Source: a virus. From it: a stretch of 42,886 bases of DNA. This document shows positions 15,167-23,381 of this stretch, one piece after another. The stretch spans positions 1-42,886 of the IMG/VR virus record IMGVR_UViG_3300040808_000801. One strand, written 5' to 3'. A program made the translations under genes and the position numbers. Below the pieces are notes generated by a model that did not search any database, was not told the origin of the DNA, and was given only the letters and a program-made list of their open reading frames with translations. The first letter of the stretch is position 1, and the number at the start of each line of letters is the position of its first letter.

Positions 15167-15611
15167 CGATGTCATATTCTTTAGCCAATTCTTTGAGTTC
15201 TTTTTTTGTAGATAATCTAGCAAGTAACTCTACCTCATCTGTTTTCATATTAGGATATATTTGTTCTAGCAGTTTTACACCTTTGCTATTATCGCTTGTC
15301 TTTTTCTTAAAGCCAATCCATACATGTCGTCTTATATCACTGTTTGCGTTATGCAAGGAACATAGTAACTGCCATTGTAGTTTAGGGTGACGTGCTCCTA
15401 GTTCGTTCCAGTTCTTATTATAGATCTCGTTAGTCATAACAACTGCTAGTTCTTGTGCTTCTCTGTTGCCTGCAACTGAACTTGCATATCTATTCAGCAG
15501 CCAAAAGTTTACACCTTTTTTCTGTTCGTCTGTAAGTTCATCCCAAACACTTTTAGCATTGCTGTCTAAACATGCTAGTACATCTTTTACTGGAAATGCT
15601 TGCTGTGCCAT
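15153..15611 (-). CDS. 62: Putative clamp-loader small subunit, gp62-like
   Basis: A 152-residue protein. VNFWLLNRYASSVAG at about residue 49 and the C-terminal LLEQIYPNMKTDEVELLARL then STKKELKELAKEYDID match the architecture of phage gp62, the clamp-loader subunit: a WLLNRYAS-type helix, a central Trp/Lys segment (WIGFKKKTSDN) and a closing short-helix repeat. T4 gp62 is 187 residues. It would act with gp44 to load the sliding clamp; neither gp44 nor gp45 lies in this window. The start ATG 15611 has GAGGA upstream. The assignment rests on pattern resemblance and is moderate. Confidence 0.5.
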   Translation of the reverse strand: MAQQAFPVKDVLACLDSNAKSVWDELTDEQKKGVNFWLLNRYASSVAGNREAQELAVVMTNEIYNKNWNELGARHPKLQWQLLCSLHNANSDIRRHVWIGFKKKTSDNSKGVKLLEQIYPNMKTDEVELLARLSTKKELKELAKEYDIDVKL

Positions 15612-16270
15612 TCTTCTACGTCCTCTGGAGAATTTATCTCTACTCCATTATATTGTACACTCAAACAACCAATTTGCCAACCGTTTTTTAACCATCGGAG
15701 TTGTTCTAATTTTTCTACTTCTTCTTCTTGGCTAATTTCTAATCCACTATACATTTCTAACGAATTGCGCTTGTATCCATATATTCCTAAATGCCAATCA
15801 CCGTATCCGGTCATGCCCCTACCAAACCATAGAGCCTGATCTCCTGCACGTACCATCTTAACTGAATTAGGATCTTGTTGTTTTTCAACTGGCATATCTG
15901 TAAACACTGTTGTTACGGAATAGTGTTTTAGGTGCCAAAGTACTTGATCAATCATTTCAACTGTTACATCGGGCATGTCGCCTTGTACATTTATGAATTG
16001 ATCGTACTTTTGCATATAGTCTAAATCAATAGCACCTGCACATCGTTCTGTACCGTTATCATAATCTGCATCATCAATTATTACGCTTGTGTTTTGAAAC
16101 ACGTTAGCAATACGTTGATCATCAGTAAGCACGTATGTTGGTAGCTTAGACGCTGTACAAGCGTCATACACACGTTTTATCATAGGAACACCATCTAACA
16201 TAGCTAAAGGTTTTCCAGGTAAGCGTGTGCTTGCATACCTAGCCGGTATAAGAATAGCTGATGATGTCAC
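15587..16270 (-). CDS. kdsB: CMP-Kdo synthetase (3-deoxy-manno-octulosonate cytidylyltransferase)
   Basis: A 227-residue protein catalysing CTP + Kdo to CMP-Kdo. It has the nucleotide-binding opening ILIPARYASTRLPGKPL (residues 6-22), NGTERCAGA at 72-80, INVQGDMP at 93-100 (usual NVQGDEP, with Glu replaced by Met) and HLGIYGY. E. coli KdsB is 248 residues. I choose GTG at 16270 because AAGGAG lies 6 nt upstream; a TTG at 16285 is in frame but lies upstream of that Shine-Dalgarno sequence. It overlaps kdsA by 32 nt. With kdsA it gives the phage two consecutive steps toward activated Kdo for lipopolysaccharide or capsule. Confidence 0.9.
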   Translation of the reverse strand: MTSSAILIPARYASTRLPGKPLAMLDGVPMIKRVYDACTASKLPTYVLTDDQRIANVFQNTSVIIDDADYDNGTERCAGAIDLDYMQKYDQFINVQGDMPDVTVEMIDQVLWHLKHYSVTTVFTDMPVEKQQDPNSVKMVRAGDQALWFGRGMTGYGDWHLGIYGYKRNSLEMYSGLEISQEEEVEKLEQLRWLKNGWQIGCLSVQYNGVEINSPEDVEEWHSKHFQ

Positions 16271-17000
16271 GTACCACTCCTTCAAAGTTTTCTAGTCGAA
16301 GCATGTTAGGACCATCACTAGGTGCATTGTCTGGGTCGGGGTGTACTTCTAAAAAGAAGCTCCTAACCCCCAAAGCACTCCCTGCGCGAAGTAAGCCAGG
16401 AACGTAATCGCGATTGCCGTCGCTAGAAGTTCCGTTACCACCTGGCTTTTGTACGCTGTGCGTGGCATCAAGAACGATATCAGCACTAATATTACGAAGC
16501 ATGTAATCAAGGCCGGTAAAATCAACAACCAAATTGTTATATCCAAAGCTAGTTCCTCTCTCTGTTATCCATACTTCTTTAGCATTAGTTGTCTTAGATA
16601 AAATACCTTTTACATCCCATGGCGCAAGGAATTGGCCTTTTTTAATGTTGACTATACAATCCGTCTGACAGGCTGCTAGAATAAGATCAGTTTGTCTACA
16701 CAGGAATGCAGGTATTTGTAGCACGTCAGCAACGCCGCGGCATCTACTTACTTGACCTTCTGTATGAACATCAGTTAAAATCTTTACGCCTAGTATTTCT
16801 TTTAATGTCATAAAATCGTTTAGGGTGGCATCTATTCCTACACCACGTTTACCATTTAGTGATGTACGATTTGCTTTATCATAACTAGCTTTAAAAAAAT
16901 ATTCAATACCATACTTGTCACATACACGTTTGCATTCACGTGCAATTTCTGAACTTTGACCTAAGCTCTCATGTTGACATGGTCCTGCTATAATTCTCAA
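16239..17000 (-). CDS. kdsA: Kdo-8-phosphate synthase, metal-dependent class
   Basis: A 253-residue protein condensing phosphoenolpyruvate with arabinose 5-phosphate. Characteristic blocks are IIAGPCQHES, FFKASYDKANRTS, VKILTDVHTE, IPAFLCRQTDL, FGYNNLVVDFTGLDYM and FLEVHPDPDNAPSDGPN. The metal ligands C8, H181, E218 and D229 align in spacing with the metal-dependent Aquifex enzyme (C11, H185, E222, D233); the E. coli enzyme has Asn in place of the Cys. The start is TTG at 17000 with AAGGAG 6 nt upstream, overlapping the cupin stop. It lacks only the short N-terminal extension of the 284-residue E. coli protein. Confidence 0.93.
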   Translation of the reverse strand: MRIIAGPCQHESLGQSSEIARECKRVCDKYGIEYFFKASYDKANRTSLNGKRGVGIDATLNDFMTLKEILGVKILTDVHTEGQVSRCRGVADVLQIPAFLCRQTDLILAACQTDCIVNIKKGQFLAPWDVKGILSKTTNAKEVWITERGTSFGYNNLVVDFTGLDYMLRNISADIVLDATHSVQKPGGNGTSSDGNRDYVPGLLRAGSALGVRSFFLEVHPDPDNAPSDGPNMLRLENFEGVVRDIISYSYTG

Positions 17001-17326
17001 TAAGTTCTCCTTCCATCAAACACACAAATAAAATCTAAAACAAAGTCGCCGGTGTTATGTACTTTATGGAATACGTTATCTTCAATTAAAACTGTATCAC
17101 CTTTTTTAACATCAAATATTTTATGGTCAAGTTCCATTTGCCCAGATCCGTTTGTAAATATATAAACTTCTTCTTGTCCAGCATGTCTGTGTCCTGATGT
17201 AGACCTGTTAGGCCTTAGTCTAGTACGACTTACTACAAGATTATTTAAATTTGTATTATCTGTTACGGTATAACGATCGTCTTCTTTAACTACTTCGCCA
17301 CCTACATCCCAATCGTTATATTTCAT
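16997..17326 (-). CDS. Cupin-domain protein
   Basis: A 109-residue single cupin: STSGHRHAGQEEVYIFTNGSGQM (metal His residues near 46-48) and KKGDTVLIEDNVFHKVHNTGD (His near 88-91). It is the type found in mannose-6-phosphate isomerase and polyketide-type cupins that act on sugar nucleotides or store metal. It is coupled to kdsA (stop/start overlap) and to the upstream gene by ATGA, which argues for a sugar-linked role. Shine-Dalgarno AAGGA precedes ATG 17326. Confidence 0.8.
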   Translation of the reverse strand: MKYNDWDVGGEVVKEDDRYTVTDNTNLNNLVVSRTRLRPNRSTSGHRHAGQEEVYIFTNGSGQMELDHKIFDVKKGDTVLIEDNVFHKVHNTGDFVLDFICVFDGRRTY

Positions 17327-17583
17327 TTGCTATCCTTAATTATATAATAAGTTGTAACTAACTTATCCATTTGTTTCATTAGTGTTGGATTTGTACTTGC
17401 AACTTCACATAAATCTTTCCATTCACTATAATCTAATAGATCTCCTTGCTCTCTAGCCATTGATCCCGGATCGCCGCCAATAGCCCAACGTGGCATTACA
17501 TTCCACGGTGCATCTCTATATCGAGCATATACTACACCATTTGCTCTTTCATATATTAATGCCTGTCCGGGAATCATCTTCAT
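17323..17583 (-). CDS. Conserved phage protein of unknown function, 86 aa
   Basis: An 86-residue protein that opens MKMIPGQALIYERANGVVYAR, then DAPWNVMPRWAIGGDPG. I recognise the PGQALIYERANGV...YAR opening from conserved T4-like cyanophage proteins of unknown function. The ATG overlaps the upstream stop (TAATG) and the stop overlaps the cupin ATG. The C-terminal half is helical. No catalytic motif is seen. Confidence 0.75.
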   Translation of the reverse strand: MKMIPGQALIYERANGVVYARYRDAPWNVMPRWAIGGDPGSMAREQGDLLDYSEWKDLCEVASTNPTLMKQMDKLVTTYYIIKDSK

Positions 17584-18089
17584 TACATTAACTTTGAGTA
17601 TTCGATTACTTCACATTGTCTACTAATATCTTTTACAAAAAACGCACAATCCGGTTTATGACCTTCGGAGATTGGTACACTTAGTAATTGTCCATTTTTT
17701 AATTTTGGAAAATACCATTTTACATCTGTATAAAAATTTACAATATTAATATCTGCAAAGTTAGGTTTAAAACTTGATAGAGGATTAAATATGAATGCTT
17801 CAAATCCTCTGTCGTTAATACTTGTTAACGGAAGTATTTCTAAGTCGTTGCCGCTTTCAGAGCAGCCTACAGCAATGCTCCAATCAACTGGCATTGTAAT
17901 TTCTTTCCCGCCAATTTCTAAAACCATAGCAGGCGAGCTAAAAGATTCTAGAAAAATTAAAGGCACAAAAAAGAAATCAGGATTTTTTGGATCACTATTA
18001 TCAAGTACACTAAAGCGTACATCATCTTCTATAGTATCAGGTAGCTCGTCTAAATTGAAGCATTGATTTTCTAAGGTTAATATTTTCAT
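17583..18089 (-). CDS. Conserved phage protein of unknown function, 168 aa
   Basis: A 168-residue protein starting at ATG 18089, which overlaps the uvsW stop (TAATG). An ATG 9 nt earlier is in frame but its Shine-Dalgarno spacing is too short. Features are a VPLIFLESFSSPAMVLEIGG segment, then MPVDWSIAVGCSESGNDLEILPL and GFEAFIFNPLSSFKPNF. GHKPDCAFFVKD lies near the end. The alternating beta pattern suggests a compact beta fold. It recurs beside uvsW in marine T4-like phages as far as I recall; the function is unknown. Confidence 0.65.
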   Translation of the reverse strand: MKILTLENQCFNLDELPDTIEDDVRFSVLDNSDPKNPDFFFVPLIFLESFSSPAMVLEIGGKEITMPVDWSIAVGCSESGNDLEILPLTSINDRGFEAFIFNPLSSFKPNFADINIVNFYTDVKWYFPKLKNGQLLSVPISEGHKPDCAFFVKDISRQCEVIEYSKLM

Positions 18090-19552
18090 TAATTCCATTC
18101 CACTTTTTCTATTGTAAATGGGTACTCTGCTTCTTTGTAAAATTTCTTACGTTGGGTCAGATGTCGCTTCGCAAACTTGCATGTAGATGTCAAGTCCCAT
18201 ATTTGCACGAAGTCTTTGTCCTTAGCCTTTCTTACGCCTCTACCTATACTTTGAATAACTCTAACAAAACTTTTGCCTGGTTCTATAAGAACAAGATTAA
18301 AGATACGAGGGATATTAATGCCAACGGCAGCAACGCCATACGTAGCAATGACCACGTGATTTGTTCCTTCGTTAATTTCATTGTATGCTTCCTTTCTATC
18401 TTTTAATTTTACATCGCCTTTTACAAACACACTTCCTGGTATAAGTTCTACCAATGCTTCGCCTGCACTAATACGATCTACTAGTATAAGTGTGTTGCCT
18501 GATTCCTTTACTGTGCTCAGTAGTTTGCCTATGTATTCTAATCTTGCTGTATTTGTTGTTAGATATTTTAATTCTTCTTGATAATTACTATGCGCCACTG
18601 TATCAATTAGCTGCACTACATTAACATGACATTGTGATAACACACCTTTATCCTGTAGTTCTTTAGCACTAATTTGTCCAATAACAGGTCCTAGACTAGC
18701 ATGAATACTTTCAAACTCAAACTTTTCTTTAGGTACTGTGCCGGTTAGTCCCCAGCGTATTGGAGCGTTGCGTAGGTTGCGAGTGAGCAAGTTCTTAAGA
18801 ACTTCTGCTTTGGCTTGGTGTACTTCGTCGACAATGATAGTGCTCACACCTTCTAGGAACTCTGCTAACGACAATACTGCCGCGCCATCCTTATGCTTCT
18901 TGTCAAGTATATTTAAACTCTGCCAAGTGCAAATAGTATGAGTCTTACCTAATTGTTTCCTGTCGCCGAAGTACACCCCTACGTCCAATCCACAGTTAAT
19001 ATAGTCTTCTTCTGTTTGCTCAACCAAGGACTTATTAGGTACAATTACAATGCTACGTCCGTAAGGTTCACTAATATGTGATAACGTAGCTGTTGTAATT
19101 GTCTTACCTGCGCCTGTAGCAATTTGCTGGAGACTCTGTGGATTAGAAATAAAGTTGTTGATTGCTTCAACTTGGTAATCTCGTAGAATAATTTCTTCGC
19201 CTTCTGCCGGGTGTCCTTTAGGCCAACATACTCCTTGGTCGGCCCAATATCGTTCTGTAACTGGAGTAAAGTTAAATTGTATTGGATGACGCTTATCTTC
19301 AATGTCAACAATTTGGACATTGTTTTTTGCTAATACTTCAGTAACAACATCTAGATGGTTAACATAGCCGGTACCGCCAATACCAAAGAAAGCAACTTTA
19401 CCATCCCAGCGTCCAAGTTTGTACTGTGGCATATACTTTGCATACGGTACTTCGAACTTAAGAGCGTTAGACAGTCTTCTACGAACATCTACTTCTAGTC
19501 CTTCTAACTTTATGTTTACTTCATCTTCAATTATTAATTTACAGCTAGCCAT
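18089..19552 (-). CDS. uvsW: RNA-DNA/DNA helicase UvsW
   Basis: A 487-residue superfamily 2 helicase (T4 UvsW is 503). The N-terminal substrate-recognition domain has the family phrase YKLGRWDGKV (compare RYGNWDGR in T4). The motor has QIATGAGKT (Walker A, 145-151), STIIVDEVHQAK (motif II), WGLTGTVP (motif III) and QSIGRGVRKA (motif VI). It unwinds R-loops and branched recombination intermediates and ends early, origin-type replication in T4. The start is ATG 19552, 8 nt inside the preceding gene, chosen over a longer frame by comparison with T4 UvsW. Confidence 0.92.
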   Translation of the reverse strand: MASCKLIIEDEVNIKLEGLEVDVRRRLSNALKFEVPYAKYMPQYKLGRWDGKVAFFGIGGTGYVNHLDVVTEVLAKNNVQIVDIEDKRHPIQFNFTPVTERYWADQGVCWPKGHPAEGEEIILRDYQVEAINNFISNPQSLQQIATGAGKTITTATLSHISEPYGRSIVIVPNKSLVEQTEEDYINCGLDVGVYFGDRKQLGKTHTICTWQSLNILDKKHKDGAAVLSLAEFLEGVSTIIVDEVHQAKAEVLKNLLTRNLRNAPIRWGLTGTVPKEKFEFESIHASLGPVIGQISAKELQDKGVLSQCHVNVVQLIDTVAHSNYQEELKYLTTNTARLEYIGKLLSTVKESGNTLILVDRISAGEALVELIPGSVFVKGDVKLKDRKEAYNEINEGTNHVVIATYGVAAVGINIPRIFNLVLIEPGKSFVRVIQSIGRGVRKAKDKDFVQIWDLTSTCKFAKRHLTQRKKFYKEAEYPFTIEKVEWN

Positions 19553-20711
19553 ATAATCTTGAATACTCCCTAAAAGGTGATACTGTATCTTCACGCCAAA
19601 CAACTAAGTCACAATAAAATCTTATGTAAGTATCTACTATACGATCTAGACTACTGCTAAAAGAAAAAACAGTTTGTGGTTTCCACGCTCCGCTTACTAA
19701 TAATTTGGGTAACTTATCTTTACTAATATACACTATTTTTGTTGTTTTGTCAACCCAATTGTTTAATTTTCTATCTTTTACTAATTGATTAAATCCTGCA
19801 TTTTTATCTTCTAATCTAAATAGTACACTTTGATTACTAGCATCGACCATATCTCTATAATACGTAATTAACGAGTGTAATTGATTTTCTGCATTGTCTT
19901 TGTCTAAAATTACAAGAATAGGATATCTGTCTAAGTCGTGTAAACTATCTAATACATCACCTAACTTTGTATCAGACGGACGACTATGGAAATATATTTC
20001 TTTCCTTGATATAATATCTTCTGTTATATTTTTAGGAGTAAAATCTAAATTATAATTTAAGCCGTATCTAAATCTTCTATCAATTAATTTTACACTATCG
20101 TTACCTATTTCATCTTTAATAGTATTTTCTAACTTAGTAGTAATGTTTTTTGCTTGTCCGTCAAAAATACCAGTTATATGTTTTTCAGGACTAGATTCTA
20201 TATTCTTAATTTCATTATATACTTCGACAAGTTCGCTATCAATATCAAAACTTCTATCTTTAAATTCGTCAAGTAATTTTAAAGTTGCTAGTTCAGTATA
20301 TGCAAACTGATGTACATGTGTGCCTTTTTGATGAAAGTATTCAGATGAATCAAGTTGACTTGAACATGTTTGTATTGATATGATGTCAGTTTTTCTAAAA
20401 GGAAATCTAACATGGATCATTCCGTCAATAATTTTAATATATTTGCTACGATCTATTTGACGTAAGGGCTGTCTTAATTGTCCAATAGCAAAGTCAAAGT
20501 CAATTTCTAAATTTATAAACTGATCTTTATAAGGTGTTAACTTTTCTTGCATCAATGCAAGTTGCCTATCAGTTAGTGCTGTACCCTTAAAAACTTGTCT
20601 ACCGATACTATGCATGATAGTCATGTCAGACGATTCAAGTTTTATAACAGGCATGCTCCGCAGATTAGCGGCGCACTCGAGTAAATCTTCAATAGTAGTT
20701 ACATTATTCAT
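19545..20711 (-). CDS. Conserved phage protein of unknown function upstream of uvsW
   Basis: A 388-residue protein. The first 90 residues form a charged helical region (NNVTTIEDLLECAANL, then LTDRQLALMQEKLTPYKDQF). The middle includes RKTDIISIQTCSSQ, a FHQKGTHVHQFAYTEL segment and a DLDRYPILVILDKDNAENQL strand-turn that looks Rossmann- or nuclease-like. The C-terminus has FSSSLDRIVDTYIRFYCDLVV. I do not recognise a family. It is first in the uvsW operon and is driven by TTGACT-17-TATAAT, with the -10 ending 6 nt before its ATG, so it is an early, probably leaderless, gene. A DNA-repair or replication link is inferred from uvsW. Confidence 0.75.
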   Translation of the reverse strand: MNNVTTIEDLLECAANLRSMPVIKLESSDMTIMHSIGRQVFKGTALTDRQLALMQEKLTPYKDQFINLEIDFDFAIGQLRQPLRQIDRSKYIKIIDGMIHVRFPFRKTDIISIQTCSSQLDSSEYFHQKGTHVHQFAYTELATLKLLDEFKDRSFDIDSELVEVYNEIKNIESSPEKHITGIFDGQAKNITTKLENTIKDEIGNDSVKLIDRRFRYGLNYNLDFTPKNITEDIISRKEIYFHSRPSDTKLGDVLDSLHDLDRYPILVILDKDNAENQLHSLITYYRDMVDASNQSVLFRLEDKNAGFNQLVKDRKLNNWVDKTTKIVYISKDKLPKLLVSGAWKPQTVFSFSSSLDRIVDTYIRFYCDLVVWREDTVSPFREYSRLYG

Positions 20712-20717
20712 ATTACT

Positions 20718-20746
20718 ATTATAACTTATAATAGTACAGAAGTCAA
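20718..20746 (-). promoter_or_regulatory. Early sigma70 promoter with overlapping palindrome
   Basis: TTGACT (20741-20746), 17 bp, TATAAT (20718-20723) on the minus strand, 6 nt before ATG 20711. A 21-bp perfect palindrome, ten-base arms around one base, spans 20715-20735 and covers the -10, so an operator is possible. Confidence 0.8.
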
Positions 20747-21604
20747 GTGTTTAAGTGGTATTCCGTGAGATATTTCTTTAATTGTATACTCGGTGTGAGC
20801 GTAGTCGTTTAGCCATTGTGTTCGATCTGGCATTAGGGGATCTTCTAAGTCGTGAAAAAAGTCTATGTCATTACCAACATCGTAAGCAAGACTATGAGGA
20901 CTAACAAAAGCAGGAACCCCATTGATAATGCTGTGAATCCCCGGATTAGAGCTGTAACTGAAAGTAGCCCAGACATTATCAAACCCCATATCAAAGTCGT
21001 CGTAAGTGTTGTCAAGTTTAATTGGCTCCTGTCGTTCTACGTGTCTTAGCCCGCGTTCTATGTGTTCTAATCTACAGCGAGGGTGTGGTCTAAATAGTAT
21101 AGGACGGTCTGTTACTTTGCGTATTTGATCGTAGGTATCTAAGAACCAATTGCTCATACGTGGCATCCCTTGCCACTGTAAACTTTTATCGTGTTGCCCA
21201 CAAATAAGAATATATTTGCCTTCAGTGCGCCAAGGTTTTAGAAATAACCCAAGATCATTGCAACGACTATTATCATTATTAACGGGACCAAGATAAGCAT
21301 TGCGATTGATTCCATTAAGCCCTACTTTCCATGTTACACCTCTATTTATTCCGCCTACTTCTAAAACAATAACTGGACGATTTAGTTTGCGATTTTGCTC
21401 CCATATTTGTTTGTTAGGAGTCATACGTCCGTTCCATAGAACACTCCATATGACTGCAACATCATAGTTATTGTAATGGTCTATTACTCTATAAGGTTCA
21501 TTATATATTACAGTATGCCCAGCATCAACTATGCTTTGAGCAAATGCATCAAATACAGGTTGGGAGTTTAGTGCTCCATAATCTGTATACAAGCAAAAAA
21601 TCAT
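20726..21604 (-). CDS. Surface-glycan biosynthesis protein, paralog C
   Basis: A 292-residue protein from ATG 21604 (ATGA overlap with the upstream glycosyltransferase; a longer TTG-start frame is rejected). It opens MIFCLYTDYGALNSQPVFDAF, and has the family blocks GKYILICGQHDKSLQW, QIRKVTDRPILFRPHP, WATFSYSSNPGIHSIINGVP and a closing EYTIKEISHGIPLKHL. These match three other proteins in the window. The pattern (nucleotide-binding-like ILIC, RPHP, SSNP...GVP) resembles capsule-synthesis/GT-B-like transferases. It is last in the late glycan operon beginning at 25845. Confidence 0.7.
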   Translation of the reverse strand: MIFCLYTDYGALNSQPVFDAFAQSIVDAGHTVIYNEPYRVIDHYNNYDVAVIWSVLWNGRMTPNKQIWEQNRKLNRPVIVLEVGGINRGVTWKVGLNGINRNAYLGPVNNDNSRCNDLGLFLKPWRTEGKYILICGQHDKSLQWQGMPRMSNWFLDTYDQIRKVTDRPILFRPHPRCRLEHIERGLRHVERQEPIKLDNTYDDFDMGFDNVWATFSYSSNPGIHSIINGVPAFVSPHSLAYDVGNDIDFFHDLEDPLMPDRTQWLNDYAHTEYTIKEISHGIPLKHLTSVLL

Positions 21605-22467
21605 TTTACTGTTTGCCAATACGTTTCTGTTCTATCTGTCATTAGATCTTTACGTTTTGACTTACCGTCAAACTTCCGGGCGCCTTTCATGTGATCCATC
21701 CATTTCCCCAATTCACTATTAATTAACGGATGACCGCCGCCGCCTGTTTTTGCAGTCTTATTATATATGTTTGCACTATAGTCGTGTGCTTTATCTTTAA
21801 AGTCTAAAAATTTATTGTTTAATAGTTCCCCAAACACATAGCTATCGTGCCATTCTTCAAGTTTAAAAATACCGTTGTCTGCATCTTCATACATACGTTC
21901 AAACTCTTCTACAAAACTACAACCTACAGGGTGATTCATATTGATTCCATAGAATCCACATTCTGGCCATGTCTGTGACCCTTTGCCTCTACCAACATAT
22001 GTTATCCAGTTATTATAAGGCAATAATTCTTCAAACTGTTTAAGACTCCAAGGCGAATGCACAAACGTATCTGCATCCATCCATACTACCCATCTACCAG
22101 TACCATAATTTTTTTCACAAGCATCGAACACGGCATAAGTTTTATTTGCAAAACGAATAGCATGCCATTTAAATTCTTTATGCCAATCTCTCGGTCTACG
22201 TGCTTTAATATCAGCAGGTGGTATACCGTTTGCCTTTGGATCGTTCTTCCAACGCTCTTTGAATGCATTTAATTTAGGAAGTGATTCTTTTGCATCTAGT
22301 ATAGTAATTTGATTAGAATCAGGATTTATAGGATTGCAGTCTTCTGCATACACAACTAGTTTTATTGCTTTGGCAACATTTTTTGCAAAACTATCAATAA
22401 AACGCTGTCCGTATACTTCCATACCTTCTGGATGAAATGTTGTTACTACTATTATTTCTTGGCCCAT
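21601..22467 (-). CDS. GT-A-fold glycosyltransferase
   Basis: A 288-residue protein. IIVVTTFHPEGMEVYGQRFIDSF at the start is the nucleotide-sugar binding strand-helix. WVVWMDADTFVHSP carries the DxD metal motif. ECGFYGINMNHP and DSYVFGELLN are typical acceptor-side features. The start ATG 22467 has GGAGG 11 nt upstream and overlaps the preceding stop by 16 nt; an ATG at 22485 is in frame but lies upstream of that Shine-Dalgarno sequence. Its partners are surface-glycan proteins B and C on either side. The sugar and acceptor are unknown. Confidence 0.8.
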   Translation of the reverse strand: MGQEIIVVTTFHPEGMEVYGQRFIDSFAKNVAKAIKLVVYAEDCNPINPDSNQITILDAKESLPKLNAFKERWKNDPKANGIPPADIKARRPRDWHKEFKWHAIRFANKTYAVFDACEKNYGTGRWVVWMDADTFVHSPWSLKQFEELLPYNNWITYVGRGKGSQTWPECGFYGINMNHPVGCSFVEEFERMYEDADNGIFKLEEWHDSYVFGELLNNKFLDFKDKAHDYSANIYNKTAKTGGGGHPLINSELGKWMDHMKGARKFDGKSKRKDLMTDRTETYWQTVK

Positions 22468-23381
22468 TGTCGTAGATGCCTCCATGCTGTTCCGTCTATA
22501 AGCTCATTTGATGTCCAATGCATTTGAGCAAGTTTCTGTATCCACATATTTCTATCGTATAATATTGGATTTTCTATTTTACTAATATCTGTGTTAGCAA
22601 TATCTTTGGCTTGGCTTCTTTCTAAATCTAATACAAATACTGGTATGCCTTCAATTGCTGCTGCAACTGCCGGACTTGAATTATAGTTTACTACTACATG
22701 TGCTGTTTTAAAATCAGTAAGAATTGACTCGTTAGATGTAACAAAAACATTTTGTAAATTATATCTAAGTAGCGCAGATTTATGCTTAGACGAATTACGA
22801 TCACCTGGATGAAATCTAACTACTATTTTTCTGTCTGAATATTTTTTAATTTCCATTATTGTTTTTACAAGCCACGGCATAAGTTGTTGTCCGTCCATAC
22901 TCCATCCGCCGTCACGTTGACAACAAATTAAAATAGTTTCTTTATTAGTACTCCACGGCTTTAATGACAAATTAAGATCTTTACTAATTTTCTCCCAGCG
23001 ATTAAGAGTAGGTTGAGAATTACAATATTCGCCCGTAGTAGGAAAAATTCCATCATAACTGTATCTTAAATATTTTTTAGTATTTCCTGGATCGGCATAT
23101 AAAAACAAATTAGAATCAATTATAATACTGCGTTTATTATTTTTTTGTTGTGTATCAAACACATTCTTTCTTAAATTTAAATGTGTCACATTTTTACTTC
23201 CAGGATGCACAAAGCCTTGTACAACAGCAACATCACTGTCAATTACTTTCCACTCATCTACAACTTTACCGATATCACCTACAGCATTTACACCCTTAAT
23301 AAAGTTTATTAACACTTCGGGCTTTTCTGGGTTTCTATTTTTAGGTGGAATACCTTTTAGATAAGAAGCAACAGTTAACAT
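22452..23381 (-). CDS. Surface-glycan biosynthesis protein, paralog B
   Basis: A 309-residue protein from ATG 23381 (ATGA overlap). The blocks are ETILICCQRDGGWSMDG, EIKKYSDRKIVVRFHPGD, AHVVVNYNSSPAVAAAIEGIP and SNELIDGTAWRHLRQW, matching paralogs A, C and D in order and spacing. The NSSPAVAAA segment resembles the donor-binding loop of GT-B or capsule-synthesis enzymes. The N-terminal 110 residues are divergent between paralogs, as expected for an acceptor-binding half. It is predicted to be cytoplasmic; no signal peptide is seen. Confidence 0.7.
   Translation of the reverse strand: MLTVASYLKGIPPKNRNPEKPEVLINFIKGVNAVGDIGKVVDEWKVIDSDVAVVQGFVHPGSKNVTHLNLRKNVFDTQQKNNKRSIIIDSNLFLYADPGNTKKYLRYSYDGIFPTTGEYCNSQPTLNRWEKISKDLNLSLKPWSTNKETILICCQRDGGWSMDGQQLMPWLVKTIMEIKKYSDRKIVVRFHPGDRNSSKHKSALLRYNLQNVFVTSNESILTDFKTAHVVVNYNSSPAVAAAIEGIPVFVLDLERSQAKDIANTDISKIENPILYDRNMWIQKLAQMHWTSNELIDGTAWRHLRQWAKK

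Noticed and set aside
19553-19603. Longer UvsW start
   Set aside because: The extension lies inside the upstream gene and does not match the T4 UvsW N-terminus; ATG 19552 overlaps the upstream stop in the usual way.
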